Below are positions 46,760 to 56,110 of a stretch of 64,000 bases of DNA, piece by piece. Position 1 is the first letter of the stretch, and every line of letters begins with the position of its first letter. The position numbers and the translations under genes are program-made. Source of the stretch: Shimia sp. (GTDB lineage Bacteria > Pseudomonadota > Alphaproteobacteria > Rhodobacterales > Rhodobacteraceae); assembly GCA_024224295.1 (NCBI GenBank), contig JAAENN010000118.1:81532-145531 (forward strand), written 5' to 3'. Below the pieces are notes generated by a model, which was not told the DNA's origin, did no database searches, and saw nothing but the letters and a program-made list of their open reading frames with translations.

Positions 46760-47938
46760 ATGGACATCGACACATTCCGCAGCGAGACCCGCGCGTGGCT
46801 TGAGGCCAACTGCCCGGCGGACATGCGCACGCCGATGGGCGAAGGCGACATCTGTTGGGGCGGGCGCAGGTTTGTGTTTCGTTCGCCAGCTCAAAAGCAG
46901 TGGCTGGAGGTTATGGCCGCCAAGGGTTGGACGGTTCCTGCTTGGCCCAAAGCGTACGGCGGTGGCGGACTCTCCGGGGATGAGCAAAAGGTTTTGGCGG
47001 AGGAGATGCAGCGCATCAATGCGCGGCCACCGTTGCAGAGCTTTGGCATTTGGATGCTGGGGCCTGCCTTGCTGCACTTTGGGTCTGAGGAGCAAAAGTG
47101 CCACTACCTTCCTCAGATTGCGAGCGGTGAAATCCGTTGGTGTCAGGGCTATTCTGAACCTGGCGCAGGCTCCGATCTGGCGGGGTTACAGACCAAAGGC
47201 GTGGATAAAGGAGATCACTTTGAGGTGACAGGGCAGAAGATCTGGACCTCTTATGCTGACAAAGCGGATTGGATTTTCTGCCTTGTGCGCACGGAGCCGG
47301 ATGAGAAGAAACACACCGGTATTTCCTTCCTGCTTTTTGATATGGAAAGCGCAGGCGTTTCGACCAAACCCATCAAGCTGATCTCTGGTGCCTCGCCGTT
47401 TTGCGAGACGTTCATTGACGGTGTGAAAGTGCCCAAGGATCAGATCGTTGGTTCACGTGGGCAGGGCTGGACCATTGCCAAATATCTGCTGACTCATGAG
47501 CGGGAAATGATCGGCGCCGCGGATTCTGCGCTCTTTGCCAAGTCGGATCTTGCGGCGGATGCGATTGCAGCAATTGGTTTGGACGACACAGGCCGGCTGG
47601 ATGATCCCATGCTGCGTGCGGAGCTGGGGCAGTTCCTGGTCGACGAAATATGTTTTGATGCGCATCTGGATATGACCGGCACCTACATGCGGGCGGGGCA
47701 TGAATTGGGCGCGCGGTCGGCTGAACTAAAGTACCTCGGCACAGAATTAAACAAACGCCGCCAAAGCCTACGCGTGGCGGCTGGCGGCAGTAACGATCTG
47801 GTTTGGGAGGGCGCGGCCAATGATGCAGGGCAAGCGGCCAAAGACTGGCTGCGCTCTAAGGCCAATACCATCGAAGGCGGCACCTCTGAGGTGATGTTAT
47901 CGATCCTGTCCAAAGCCGTTTTGAAATTGCCGGGGTAA
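46760..47938 (+). CDS. Acyl-CoA dehydrogenase (first of a pair)
   Basis: 392 residues, FAD-dependent. GYSEPGAGSDLAGLQT in the middle domain and the C-terminal helical domain with NTIEGGTSEVMLSILSK mark the family. The N-terminal domain is longer than in the partner. Paired acyl-CoA dehydrogenases in tandem often form heteromeric enzymes for unusual acyl-CoA (branched, cyclic or steroid side chain). The stop is immediately followed by the ATG of the second gene (TAAATG). Confidence 0.92.
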   Translation: MDIDTFRSETRAWLEANCPADMRTPMGEGDICWGGRRFVFRSPAQKQWLEVMAAKGWTVPAWPKAYGGGGLSGDEQKVLAEEMQRINARPPLQSFGIWMLGPALLHFGSEEQKCHYLPQIASGEIRWCQGYSEPGAGSDLAGLQTKGVDKGDHFEVTGQKIWTSYADKADWIFCLVRTEPDEKKHTGISFLLFDMESAGVSTKPIKLISGASPFCETFIDGVKVPKDQIVGSRGQGWTIAKYLLTHEREMIGAADSALFAKSDLAADAIAAIGLDDTGRLDDPMLRAELGQFLVDEICFDAHLDMTGTYMRAGHELGARSAELKYLGTELNKRRQSLRVAAGGSNDLVWEGAANDAGQAAKDWLRSKANTIEGGTSEVMLSILSKAVLKLPG

Positions 47939-49054
47939 ATGAGCATGGAACTCTTGAGCGAAGACCAACAGCTGATTTCCGACTCCGCGGCGGGGTTTCT
48001 GCGGGATGGGCATTCGGTTGCGGCATTCCGCGCGCTGAGAGAGGGTGGCGATGATGCCAACAGCGCGATTTTGGGGGACCTCGCCGAAATGGGCTGGATG
48101 GGGATTGTGATCCCAGAGGCCCTGGGAGGCGTGGGGCTTGGCTACCGTTCCGCAGGGCTTATTGCTGAAGAGCTGGGGCGTAATTTGACTGTCAGCCCCT
48201 TTGTGTCTTCAGCCATCTTAGCTGGCACCGCGCTGGCTTCGGCTGGCGGTGAAATGGCCCAAAACTGGGCACCCAAAATTGCCACTGGTGACGCCCTGGT
48301 TGTGCTGGCGATGGATGAAGCGGCCAAACACCGCCCCAAACGTATTGCCACGACGGTTTCAGGAGCGTCTGGTGCGCTGAAGTTAAACGGCCGCAAAACC
48401 TTTGTGGTTGATGGCGGTATTGCGGATCGTCTGATTGTGACCGCCAAGCTGCGCGGAGACCTGTGTCTGGTGTTGGTTGATCCCCAAGCGGCAGGCGTCG
48501 CGCGCGCGCGGCAGGTGATGTTGGATCATCGCAATGTTGCCTCGCTTGTCTTAGAAGATGTGGCGATTGCTGATGCAGATATTCTCGCTCAAGGGCGCGC
48601 AGCAGAAGAGGTATTGGCACAAACTCTTGCGGCAGGACGCGCAATTGCGGCAGCGGAACAGCTTGGCGTGGCCAAGGCGGCGGCGGAGCAGACTTATGAC
48701 TACTTGCGCACCCGACAACAGTTTGGTGTCTTGATTGGACAGTTTCAGGCGCTGCAACACCGGGCAGCCGATCTCTATTGCGAGCTGGCGCAGGTTTCCT
48801 CGCTGATCGCAGCGGCGTTGAACGCATTGGATGCAGACAGTGATGAGGTCGAAGCCGTGACGCGAGCAGCTAAGGCCAAGATGGCGCGGGTGGGGCGGCA
48901 GGCAACGGAAGAGGGCGTGCAGATGCATGGCGGCATTGGCATGACGGATGAGATGAACCTTGGGCTATTCATGAAGCGCGACCGCGCCTTGACCGAGCTT
49001 CTGGGCGATGCGGGCTATCACACTGAGTGGATTTTGCGGCAGCGCGGCATCTAG
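47939..49054 (+). CDS. Acyl-CoA dehydrogenase (second of a pair)
   Basis: 371 residues. The family fold is clear from GWMGIVIPEALGGVGLGY near residue 50 and the C-terminal segment VQMHGGIGMTDEMNLG. The middle FAD-binding motif is less conserved than in its partner, which fits a heteromer in which one subunit is degenerate. Starts with no gap after the first gene. Confidence 0.9.
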   Translation: MSMELLSEDQQLISDSAAGFLRDGHSVAAFRALREGGDDANSAILGDLAEMGWMGIVIPEALGGVGLGYRSAGLIAEELGRNLTVSPFVSSAILAGTALASAGGEMAQNWAPKIATGDALVVLAMDEAAKHRPKRIATTVSGASGALKLNGRKTFVVDGGIADRLIVTAKLRGDLCLVLVDPQAAGVARARQVMLDHRNVASLVLEDVAIADADILAQGRAAEEVLAQTLAAGRAIAAAEQLGVAKAAAEQTYDYLRTRQQFGVLIGQFQALQHRAADLYCELAQVSSLIAAALNALDADSDEVEAVTRAAKAKMARVGRQATEEGVQMHGGIGMTDEMNLGLFMKRDRALTELLGDAGYHTEWILRQRGI

Positions 49055-49212
49055 CTAGGGTTGATTGGATTTAACGTGCGATAGCGTATGGAGGGAGAGG
49101 GGTGACGTAACGGAGCTTTGCGCAAGCTGGGGAATGGAGACTTGACGCAAAAGACTTCGCTCCGAAGACTGAGCATAGAAAAAGCCGGTCTAAACTGGCA
49201 CGGGAGGATACA

Positions 49213-50088
49213 TTGGAAGTTGTGCAACTGCTCGTCAGCGGGCTTGCGAATGGCTGTGTCTACGGCCTGATCGCGCTTGGCTTCGTGCTGATCTACAAGG
49301 CGACTGAACAGGTGAATTTCGCCCAGGGCGATTTCATGATGCTCGGCGCCTTTATTTGTTTGGGGCTGACAAACGCCCACTATATGGGGCTACCGTTTTG
49401 GATCGCGGCGCCTCTGGCGATCGCCATCATGGCGGTGCTGGGCTACTTGCTCGACTTCTTTGTGCTGCGCCACTTGTTTGGGCAAAGCCAGACCGCGGTG
49501 GTGATCCTCACCATCGCTTTGGGCTTTGTAATCCGCTTTGTGGCTGGCATGATCTGGAGCCATGAGCCGCAGACTTTGGAAAGCCCGCTGGCGATTGGCG
49601 ACTTCAACATCGGCGGCGTGGTGTTGGGCATGGCCGACATTGCAGTGATCGTGGTGACCGTGCTGCTCACCTACTTCCTCTATCAGTTTTTTCAGCGCAC
49701 CAAGCTTGGCTTGGCGATGCAGGCCGCAAGTCAGAACCAGATGGCGGCCTACTTCATGGGTATTCCAGTGAAGCGGGTGCAGGGCATGATCTGGGGGCTT
49801 TCCGGAGCAGTGGCCGCGGTTGCCGGTATTCTCTTTGCCTCCAAAGGGGCGATTGATCCCAACGCGGGCTTGCTGGGCATCAAGGCCTTTGCAGCTGCGG
49901 TGATCGGTGGGTTTGGCTCGCTACCCGGCGCACTGATGGGCGGGCTGATTGTTGGCGTGATCGAACCCTTTGCCAGCCGCTACTTCCCAGCAGGCTACAG
50001 CCAGATCGCGCCCTACACGCTCTTACTGTTTGTGCTGGTGTTCCGTCCTCATGGCCTGTTCTCGCAGGTCAGGGTCAAGAAGGTTTGA
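49213..50088 (+). CDS. livH: Branched-chain-type ABC transporter permease LivH
   Basis: 291 residues with about eight membrane segments, beginning with LLVSGLANGCVYGLIALGFVLIYKATEQVNFAQGD, the LivH hallmark. The C-terminal GGFGSLPGALMGGLIVGVIE is the EAA-like loop. The start is TTG at 49213, supported by GGGAGG five bases upstream. First transporter gene of the operon, 158 bases after the dehydrogenases. Confidence 0.92.
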   Translation: MEVVQLLVSGLANGCVYGLIALGFVLIYKATEQVNFAQGDFMMLGAFICLGLTNAHYMGLPFWIAAPLAIAIMAVLGYLLDFFVLRHLFGQSQTAVVILTIALGFVIRFVAGMIWSHEPQTLESPLAIGDFNIGGVVLGMADIAVIVVTVLLTYFLYQFFQRTKLGLAMQAASQNQMAAYFMGIPVKRVQGMIWGLSGAVAAVAGILFASKGAIDPNAGLLGIKAFAAAVIGGFGSLPGALMGGLIVGVIEPFASRYFPAGYSQIAPYTLLLFVLVFRPHGLFSQVRVKKV

Positions 50089-50092
50089 GCCC

Positions 50093-51178
50093 ATGCGGAT
50101 ACATTTCAAAACATCCTACGAACACGACATCCGGCTTTTCCCCGACTGGTGGAGCTTCTTTGTCTACGCCACGCTTATTGTAATCGCGGTGGCCCTGCCT
50201 TGGGTGCTGGATGACTTCTTCCTCGGTGAAGTCACCAATGTGCTGATCTGGGCCATCGCGGGCCTCGGCCTGATGCTGCTGACCGGGCAAACTGGTCAGG
50301 TCAGCCTTGGCCACGCGGCCTTCCTCGCGCTAGGCTGCTACTCCTGCATCATCTTTATGGAGCAGGGCTGGCCCTTCCTTATCGCCTTCCCGGCGGCAGG
50401 CATTCTGACCGGTGTGGTTGGCACGATCATCGCCATCCCGGCAATCCGCTTGCACGGCATTTACCTTGCCATTGCGACCATCGCGCTCTCGATCCTCGCC
50501 GATGACATTATCGTGCTGATGGAGCCGATCACCGATGGCGTCTCAGGCAAATTTGCCCCGATGATTACCATCTTTGGCATCGAGATTGAGCGCTGGACCA
50601 CACCGGATCGGTTTTATTGGCTGGTGTTGGTCGTCACAATCCTTTGCACTTTGGCCTATCGCAACTTGCTGCGCTCGCCTTTGGGCCGGGCCATGGCCGC
50701 CGTGCGAGACAGCGAAGTCTCAGCCACCGCCATGGGGGTGCACATCGCGCGCACTAAGGCGGCGGCTTTTGGCATTTCCTGCGCCATCACCGGGCTCGCC
50801 GGGGCGCTGATGGGGTTCTACGCGGGGGCATTCAACAACGAGACTTTTAGCATCGTGATCTCCATCACGCTTCTGATGATGATTGTGATTGGTGGGCTTG
50901 GCTCAATCCATGGCGCCTTCTTTGGCGCGGTTGTGGTGGCCTTCCTGCCGCAGTTCCTGTCGATGACCAAAGACCTGATCGGCGGCAGCTCCGTGGCCAT
51001 TCCCGGCTTGGAAACCGGCGTTTTTGGCATGATCCTGATCCTCTTCATCCTGTTTGAGCCCATGGGCATCTATGGCCGCTGGATGAAAATCCGCGTTTGG
51101 TTTGAGCTGTTCCCTTTTGCACGCAAAGACATGTTCAAGCGGCAGAAGAGCTACCTGAAAACGGAGCGTTTGAGATGA
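50093..51178 (+). CDS. livM: Branched-chain-type ABC transporter permease LivM
   Basis: 361 residues, about eight to nine membrane segments. Family motifs: LMLLTGQTGQVSLGHAAFLALG and the C-terminal GGLGSIHGAFFGAVVVAFLP. ATG 50093 lies four bases after the livH stop; a longer frame upstream reads through livH and is not real. The 3' end overlaps livG by four bases. Confidence 0.92.
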   Translation: MRIHFKTSYEHDIRLFPDWWSFFVYATLIVIAVALPWVLDDFFLGEVTNVLIWAIAGLGLMLLTGQTGQVSLGHAAFLALGCYSCIIFMEQGWPFLIAFPAAGILTGVVGTIIAIPAIRLHGIYLAIATIALSILADDIIVLMEPITDGVSGKFAPMITIFGIEIERWTTPDRFYWLVLVVTILCTLAYRNLLRSPLGRAMAAVRDSEVSATAMGVHIARTKAAAFGISCAITGLAGALMGFYAGAFNNETFSIVISITLLMMIVIGGLGSIHGAFFGAVVVAFLPQFLSMTKDLIGGSSVAIPGLETGVFGMILILFILFEPMGIYGRWMKIRVWFELFPFARKDMFKRQKSYLKTERLR

Positions 51179-51945
51179 GCAATCTGCTGGAAATCAACAA
51201 CGCGACGCTCAAGTTTGGCGGCGTTGTCGCGGTGAACGATCTGACGTTTTCTGTGGAAGAGGGCGAGGTCTACGCCATCGTTGGTCCCAACGGGGCAGGA
51301 AAATCTACGGTCTTCAACTTGATTTCCCGTTTCTATGATCCTTACGCTGGGTCGCTGACCTTTGGCGGGCATAACCTGCTGGAGCGCAACGCCGATTCCG
51401 TGGCGGACCTCGGTATCGCGCGCACCTTTCAGAACATCGAGTTGTTTGACCACGCCACGGTTCTGCAGAACCTGCTGGTGGGGCGGCATCGCCATCGCAA
51501 GACCAATCTGGCGCAGGAAATGCTCTTCACGCCCAAGGTGCGGCGCGAAGAGAAACGTCACCGCGAGGCGGTCGAAGAAGTCATCGATTTCCTCGACCTT
51601 CAACCCTATCGCGACAAGATGATCGCGGGCTTGCCATACGGCGTGCGCAAAGTGGTCGAATTGGGCCGCGCGCTGGCGTCTGGGCCACGTTTGCTATTGT
51701 TGGATGAACCGGCCTCTGGCCTGTCGGTGGAAGAAACGCAGGACATGCGCTGGTGGATTGACGACATCCGCAAACAGATGGGTATCACGGTTTTGATGGT
51801 GGAGCACGACATGGGGCTGGTCTCCGGCGTGTCTGATCGGGTTCTAGCGCTGGCTGACGGGGCCAAGCTCGCCGAAGGCACGCCGCAACAGGTGCAATCT
51901 GATCCGGCGGTGATTGAGGCCTATCTTGGCGCGGGGGCGGCGTGA
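51175..51945 (+). CDS. livG: Branched-chain-type ABC transporter ATP-binding protein LivG
   Basis: 256 residues. Walker A GPNGAGKST, the LivG-type signature LPYGVRKVVELGRALAS and Walker B LLLLDEPASGLS, with the switch His in MVEHDMGLV. One of two ATPases of the LivHMGF system. Overlaps livM (ATGA) and livF (TGATG). Confidence 0.93.
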   Translation: MSNLLEINNATLKFGGVVAVNDLTFSVEEGEVYAIVGPNGAGKSTVFNLISRFYDPYAGSLTFGGHNLLERNADSVADLGIARTFQNIELFDHATVLQNLLVGRHRHRKTNLAQEMLFTPKVRREEKRHREAVEEVIDFLDLQPYRDKMIAGLPYGVRKVVELGRALASGPRLLLLDEPASGLSVEETQDMRWWIDDIRKQMGITVLMVEHDMGLVSGVSDRVLALADGAKLAEGTPQQVQSDPAVIEAYLGAGAA

Positions 51946-52718
51946 TGGGCGAGATTGTGCTTGATATCAAAAACATCGAGAGCTTCTATGGCCCGATCAT
52001 GGCCATTCGCGGCGTGTCGCTGAAGGTGGAAAAAGGCCAAGTTGTGACCGTGCTGGGCGCCAATGGCGCGGGCAAGTCGACGCTCTTGAAAACCATCTCA
52101 GGCATCATGGACCCGGAAAAGGGACAGGTGGTGTTTGAAGGCCGTGAAATCCAAGGCATGGAGCCGCATAAAGTGGTTGGCCAAGGCATCGTGCACGTAC
52201 CCGAAGGCCGCGAGGTTTTTCCGCTTTTGACGGTGGATGAAAACCTCTCGCTTGGCGCTTATACACGCCATGACAAGGCGGAGATTGAGAACGACCGGCA
52301 GATGGTCTTTGACTATTTCCCGATTTTGGCAGAGCGCCAAAATCAGGAAGCTGGCACGCTGTCTGGTGGTCAACAGCAGATGCTTGCCATCGGGCGCGGC
52401 CTGATGCTGCGGCCCAAAATTATGCTGCTAGATGAGCCATCGTTGGGCCTGTCGCCACTTTTGGTGCAGGAGATCTTTGCTATCCTCAAACGCCTGAACA
52501 AAGACGAAGGCGTGACCATGATGCTGGTGGAGCAAAATGCTAAGGTTGCGCTGGAACTGGCGGATGTGGGGTACGTGATGGAAGTCGGTCGCATCGTGAT
52601 GGACGACACTGCCGAGCGCCTGATGGAAAGCGAGGACATCAAAGCCTTCTACCTCGGGCATCAGGAGACCGGCGCGCGTGGCGAACGCCGCTGGAAACGC
52701 AAGAAGACATGGCGCTGA
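51945..52718 (+). CDS. livF: Branched-chain-type ABC transporter ATP-binding protein LivF
   Basis: 257 residues. Walker A GANGAGKST, signature LSGGQQQMLAIGRGLM, Walker B IMLLDEPSLGLSP and MLVEQNAKVAL. Second ATPase of the transporter. ATG 51945 overlaps the livG stop; GTG 51942 is the alternative start one codon earlier. The basic C-terminal tail (ERRWKRKKTWR) is unusual but short. Confidence 0.93.
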   Translation: MGEIVLDIKNIESFYGPIMAIRGVSLKVEKGQVVTVLGANGAGKSTLLKTISGIMDPEKGQVVFEGREIQGMEPHKVVGQGIVHVPEGREVFPLLTVDENLSLGAYTRHDKAEIENDRQMVFDYFPILAERQNQEAGTLSGGQQQMLAIGRGLMLRPKIMLLDEPSLGLSPLLVQEIFAILKRLNKDEGVTMMLVEQNAKVALELADVGYVMEVGRIVMDDTAERLMESEDIKAFYLGHQETGARGERRWKRKKTWR

Positions 52719-52731
52719 GGGAGGTCGAAAG

Positions 52732-54624
52732 ATGAACGTTCAAAACTCATCCCATACCGCCGATCAGATCGAAATCAACGGCGTGATTGTGTCGGCCACA
52801 CCGGGGCAGAAGCCTGCGCTGGTTGATGGTTGTGACACGCTGGTGAGCCTGTTTCAGAAACGCTGCGAACAGCTGCGTGACCGTACCGCGCACCGCGAAA
52901 AAGACCTTGGCATCTGGCAGGCCTATTCGTGGACAGACTATTGGAACCACGCTAAATGGATTGGCCTTGGCCTGCGTGCCCTGGGATTGGAACGGGGGGA
53001 AGTGGTCTCGATCCTGTCAGAAGATCGCAAGGAATGGCTCTATGCTGACATGGGCATTCAGTGCGTGGGTGGCATTGCTTCCGGGGTTTACACCACTGAA
53101 TCCGCTAGCCAGCTGGAATACCTGTTGCGCGACAGCGGCAGTCGCTTTCTGTTTGTGGAAAACGACGAGCAGCTCGACAAGTTTCTGGAGATCGAAGATC
53201 AAGCCAGCCATGTGGTGAAGGTCATCATTCTCGACCAAGACGGCCTGCATGACCTGCGCCACGACAAATGTGTGTTTCTGGATGACCTCTATGAAACCGG
53301 GCGCGCCTATGAGGCGGAAAACCACGGCGTCTTTGAGGCGGAAATAAAAAAAGCCAAGCCTGAGGATACTGGCCTGCTGATCTACACCTCCGGCACCACC
53401 GGCATGCCCAAAGGCGCGATGCTGTCACATGAAAACGTGATTGCCGCCTGCGTGTCCGGTGCCCATGCGCTGCCAACGATGGACAAGGACGAACAGCTCT
53501 GCTTCCTGCCGCTGTGTCATATCCTAGAGCGCAACGTGAGCGCCTATTTCCCGATTGCCGGTAAATCCACGGTGAACTTTGCCGAAAGCCCGGAGACGGT
53601 GTTTGACAACCTGCAGGAGGTTTCACCGGCGCATTTCACCGCCGTGCCACGCGTGTGGGAGAAAATCTATTCCCGCGTGCTGGTGCTCGCACAGGAAGCC
53701 ACGCCCATTGGGCGGTTGTGTTTTAATCTGGCGGTCAAAGCTGGGTTGAAGCGCGCGGATTACCTGTTGGAACGCAAGCCGGTGCCAAGTGGTGTGCAGC
53801 TTAACTATGCGGTTTGGGATTTCCTAGTGCTGCGCAATTTGCGGCGCATGTTGGGCATGGACAAAATGCGCCGGGGTGGCACTGGCGCGGCCCCAATCAG
53901 CCCCGAACTCATTCGCTGGTATTGGGCGATAGGGGTGCAGCTTCTCGAAGGTTACGGCATGACCGAAAACGCCGGTCTGGCCTCTATCAACCTGCCTGAC
54001 GACAATAAGCTGGGCAGCGTGGGCAAAGCTGTGCCGGGGTTTCAGGTGCGCATAGCCGAAGACGGCGAAATTCAGACCTTTGGTTTGAACAACTTCCAAG
54101 GCTACTGGCGCAATAACGAGAAAACGGCGGAGACCTTCACTGAGGACGGCTGGCTGCGCACCGGGGATGTGGGCAAGCTGGACGAGGACGGCTTTGTCAC
54201 CATCACCGGGCGCCTCAAGGATATCATCATCACCGCTGGCGGCAAAAACATCACCCCGGCGGAGATCGAAAGCCGCCTGAAGTTCAGCCATTACATCTCG
54301 GATGCGGTGGTGATTGGGGACGCGCGCAAATACCTGACCTGCCTGATTATGATCGATCAGGAGAATGTGGAAAAATACGCACAGGATCGCAAAGTGCCGT
54401 TCTCGGATTTTGCCTCGCTGTGCGCTGCCCAAGATGTGGTCGACCTCATCAAGGGTGAGGTGGACGACGTGAACAAAGAGTTCGCCCGCGTCGAGCAGAT
54501 CAAAGAATTCCGGCTGATCAATGTCCTGCTGACGGCGGAAGATGAAGAACTGACCGCAACCATGAAGCTCAAGCGCAGCTTTGTGGAGAAGAAACACGCG
54601 GGACTCATAGAGGAAATGTACTAA
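52732..54624 (+). CDS. Long-chain acyl-CoA synthetase (AMP-forming)
   Basis: 630 residues of the ANL superfamily, close in layout to long-chain fatty-acid-CoA ligases of the FAA/ACSL type. AMP-binding motif LLIYTSGTTGMPKGAML, the YGMTEN motif A5, and the C-terminal GRLKDIIITAGGKNITP. It would make an acyl-CoA from the acid brought in by LivHMGF, feeding the two acyl-CoA dehydrogenases. ATG 52732 has GGAGG eight bases before. The true substrate is unknown; aromatic, cyclic or branched acids are all possible. Confidence 0.88.
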   Translation: MNVQNSSHTADQIEINGVIVSATPGQKPALVDGCDTLVSLFQKRCEQLRDRTAHREKDLGIWQAYSWTDYWNHAKWIGLGLRALGLERGEVVSILSEDRKEWLYADMGIQCVGGIASGVYTTESASQLEYLLRDSGSRFLFVENDEQLDKFLEIEDQASHVVKVIILDQDGLHDLRHDKCVFLDDLYETGRAYEAENHGVFEAEIKKAKPEDTGLLIYTSGTTGMPKGAMLSHENVIAACVSGAHALPTMDKDEQLCFLPLCHILERNVSAYFPIAGKSTVNFAESPETVFDNLQEVSPAHFTAVPRVWEKIYSRVLVLAQEATPIGRLCFNLAVKAGLKRADYLLERKPVPSGVQLNYAVWDFLVLRNLRRMLGMDKMRRGGTGAAPISPELIRWYWAIGVQLLEGYGMTENAGLASINLPDDNKLGSVGKAVPGFQVRIAEDGEIQTFGLNNFQGYWRNNEKTAETFTEDGWLRTGDVGKLDEDGFVTITGRLKDIIITAGGKNITPAEIESRLKFSHYISDAVVIGDARKYLTCLIMIDQENVEKYAQDRKVPFSDFASLCAAQDVVDLIKGEVDDVNKEFARVEQIKEFRLINVLLTAEDEELTATMKLKRSFVEKKHAGLIEEMY

Positions 54625-54674
54625 GCTCAGAATTATGATGTGGCCCAAAACCACACTTCAAACGGGAGGAAACG

Positions 54675-55829
54675 ATGAAGAAACTGACGACTGCAATGGC
54701 AGTTGGCGCTGCGGCGCTAGCTTCCCAGGTCGCTGCGGACACGCAAGGCGTGAGCGACGGCGAAGTGGTGATTGGGTCCGTAAACGATCTGTCCGGCATC
54801 TTTGCCGCGGTGGGCGTTCCGGCGGTCAACGGCGCTAACATGCGCTTTTACGAGGTAAACGCCGCAGGCGGCGTACACGGGCGTCAGATCCGGTTTGTTG
54901 TGGAGGACAACGGCTACCAGATCCCACGTGCGATGCAGGGCTACAACAAGCTTCTGAACCGAGACAAAGCCTTTGCCATGCTGCTGTCTTTGGGAACGCC
55001 CATGAACGTGGCAGGCTTCAAACTGCTTGACCCGAAAGGCATTCCAAATGTTGGCCCGCTGTCGGCGGCACGTCAGATGTTGCAGGAACCAATGGACAAT
55101 AAATTCATTGGCTTCTCAAGCTACTACGATCAGGTGCAGGTGGGTGCAAAATACCTTGCAGAAGAGTTTGAGGCCAAAGAGCTCTGCACCATGTATATCC
55201 CGTCCGACTTTGGCAAAGAGATTGCAGAGTCCACGGCGGATGTCGCTGAAAACATGGGCCTGACCATGGCCAGCGAAACCACGCACAAGCCGGACGAGTT
55301 GGATTTTGTCGGCTCTCTTGGCAAACACAAAGCCGCCGGGTGTGATGTGATCACCATGGCGCTGGGCGTGCGTCAGGGCATCACCGTTGTTGGCACCGCC
55401 AAAAAACTTGGCTGGACCGATGTGAAGTTCCTCAACACCTCCGCAGGTTTCCTGGAGCCGGTGGCGATGGTGCCGGGTGGTGTGACTGATGGCCTGTATG
55501 CTGCATCCGGTTGGCAGGATCTTTATGCACGCGCTGCAGATCCGGTGCCGGGCAAGTTCATTGCCGATTACAAAGCCAAGTTTGATCAGCCTGCGTCCGG
55601 TTTCGCGATGTTAGGTTACTCCGCAGCGGACACTTTGGTGCGCGCCTTGGAGGCCGCTGGTCCAGACCTGACCCACGAAGGCTTCATCGCAGCTATGGAG
55701 ACGCTGGACTATATGGATGAGCTCACCGGTTCGCAGACCACCTATGGTCCTGATGATCACCGCGGCGCGGATGAGGTGGTGATTTCTGTGGTGGAAAACG
55801 GCGGCTGGAAGACGGTTGTTGTGAAGTAA
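54675..55829 (+). CDS. Periplasmic binding protein of the LivHMGF transporter
   Basis: 384 residues. Sec signal peptide of about 21 residues (cut near VAA), then a type-I periplasmic binding fold of the Leu/Ile/Val family (DGEVVIGSVNDLSGIFAAVGVPAVNGANM near the start, FYEVNAAGGVHGR). It determines the ligand. It is the last gene of the acyl-CoA dehydrogenase-liv-synthetase operon and is followed by a strong terminator. Confidence 0.9.
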   Translation: MKKLTTAMAVGAAALASQVAADTQGVSDGEVVIGSVNDLSGIFAAVGVPAVNGANMRFYEVNAAGGVHGRQIRFVVEDNGYQIPRAMQGYNKLLNRDKAFAMLLSLGTPMNVAGFKLLDPKGIPNVGPLSAARQMLQEPMDNKFIGFSSYYDQVQVGAKYLAEEFEAKELCTMYIPSDFGKEIAESTADVAENMGLTMASETTHKPDELDFVGSLGKHKAAGCDVITMALGVRQGITVVGTAKKLGWTDVKFLNTSAGFLEPVAMVPGGVTDGLYAASGWQDLYARAADPVPGKFIADYKAKFDQPASGFAMLGYSAADTLVRALEAAGPDLTHEGFIAAMETLDYMDELTGSQTTYGPDDHRGADEVVISVVENGGWKTVVVK

Positions 55830-55845
55830 GATGTTTGCTTGCAGG

Positions 55846-55882
55846 AAAAAAGGCTTCCGAAGGTTTTTCGGAAGCCTTTTTT
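55846..55882 (+). terminator. Strong intrinsic terminator after the liv-type operon
   Basis: Perfect 16-bp stem, AAAAAAGGCTTCCGAA (55846-55861) with TTCGGAAGCCTTTTTT (55867-55882), loop GGTTT, T-run at the end. It ends the operon that starts at 46760. Confidence 0.95.
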
Positions 55883-56110
55883 GTAGGAGATAGCTTTTGT
55901 CCCCTATGCGGACCTTGCTGTCGTTCGCTTACCTCTTTCGACTGTCCGCTGCATATGTTTCGCATCATTGGTGGAAAACGGTACGGGGCAGATGGTTTCT
56001 GTAGTACGAATGAAGAACTCGGAAGTGGGTTGCGTAGCAGATTTGTCAACGCATGACCTATTGCCTGGGATTTTGTGTCTGTCTGTCTGTTTGTCCGGCT
56101 CCGATGTCCG

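Noticed and set aside
56076..56095. TGTC tetranucleotide tract near the 3' end of the phosphodiesterase gene
   Set aside because: Only three exact tandem units in non-coding DNA; too short to call a phase-variable repeat.
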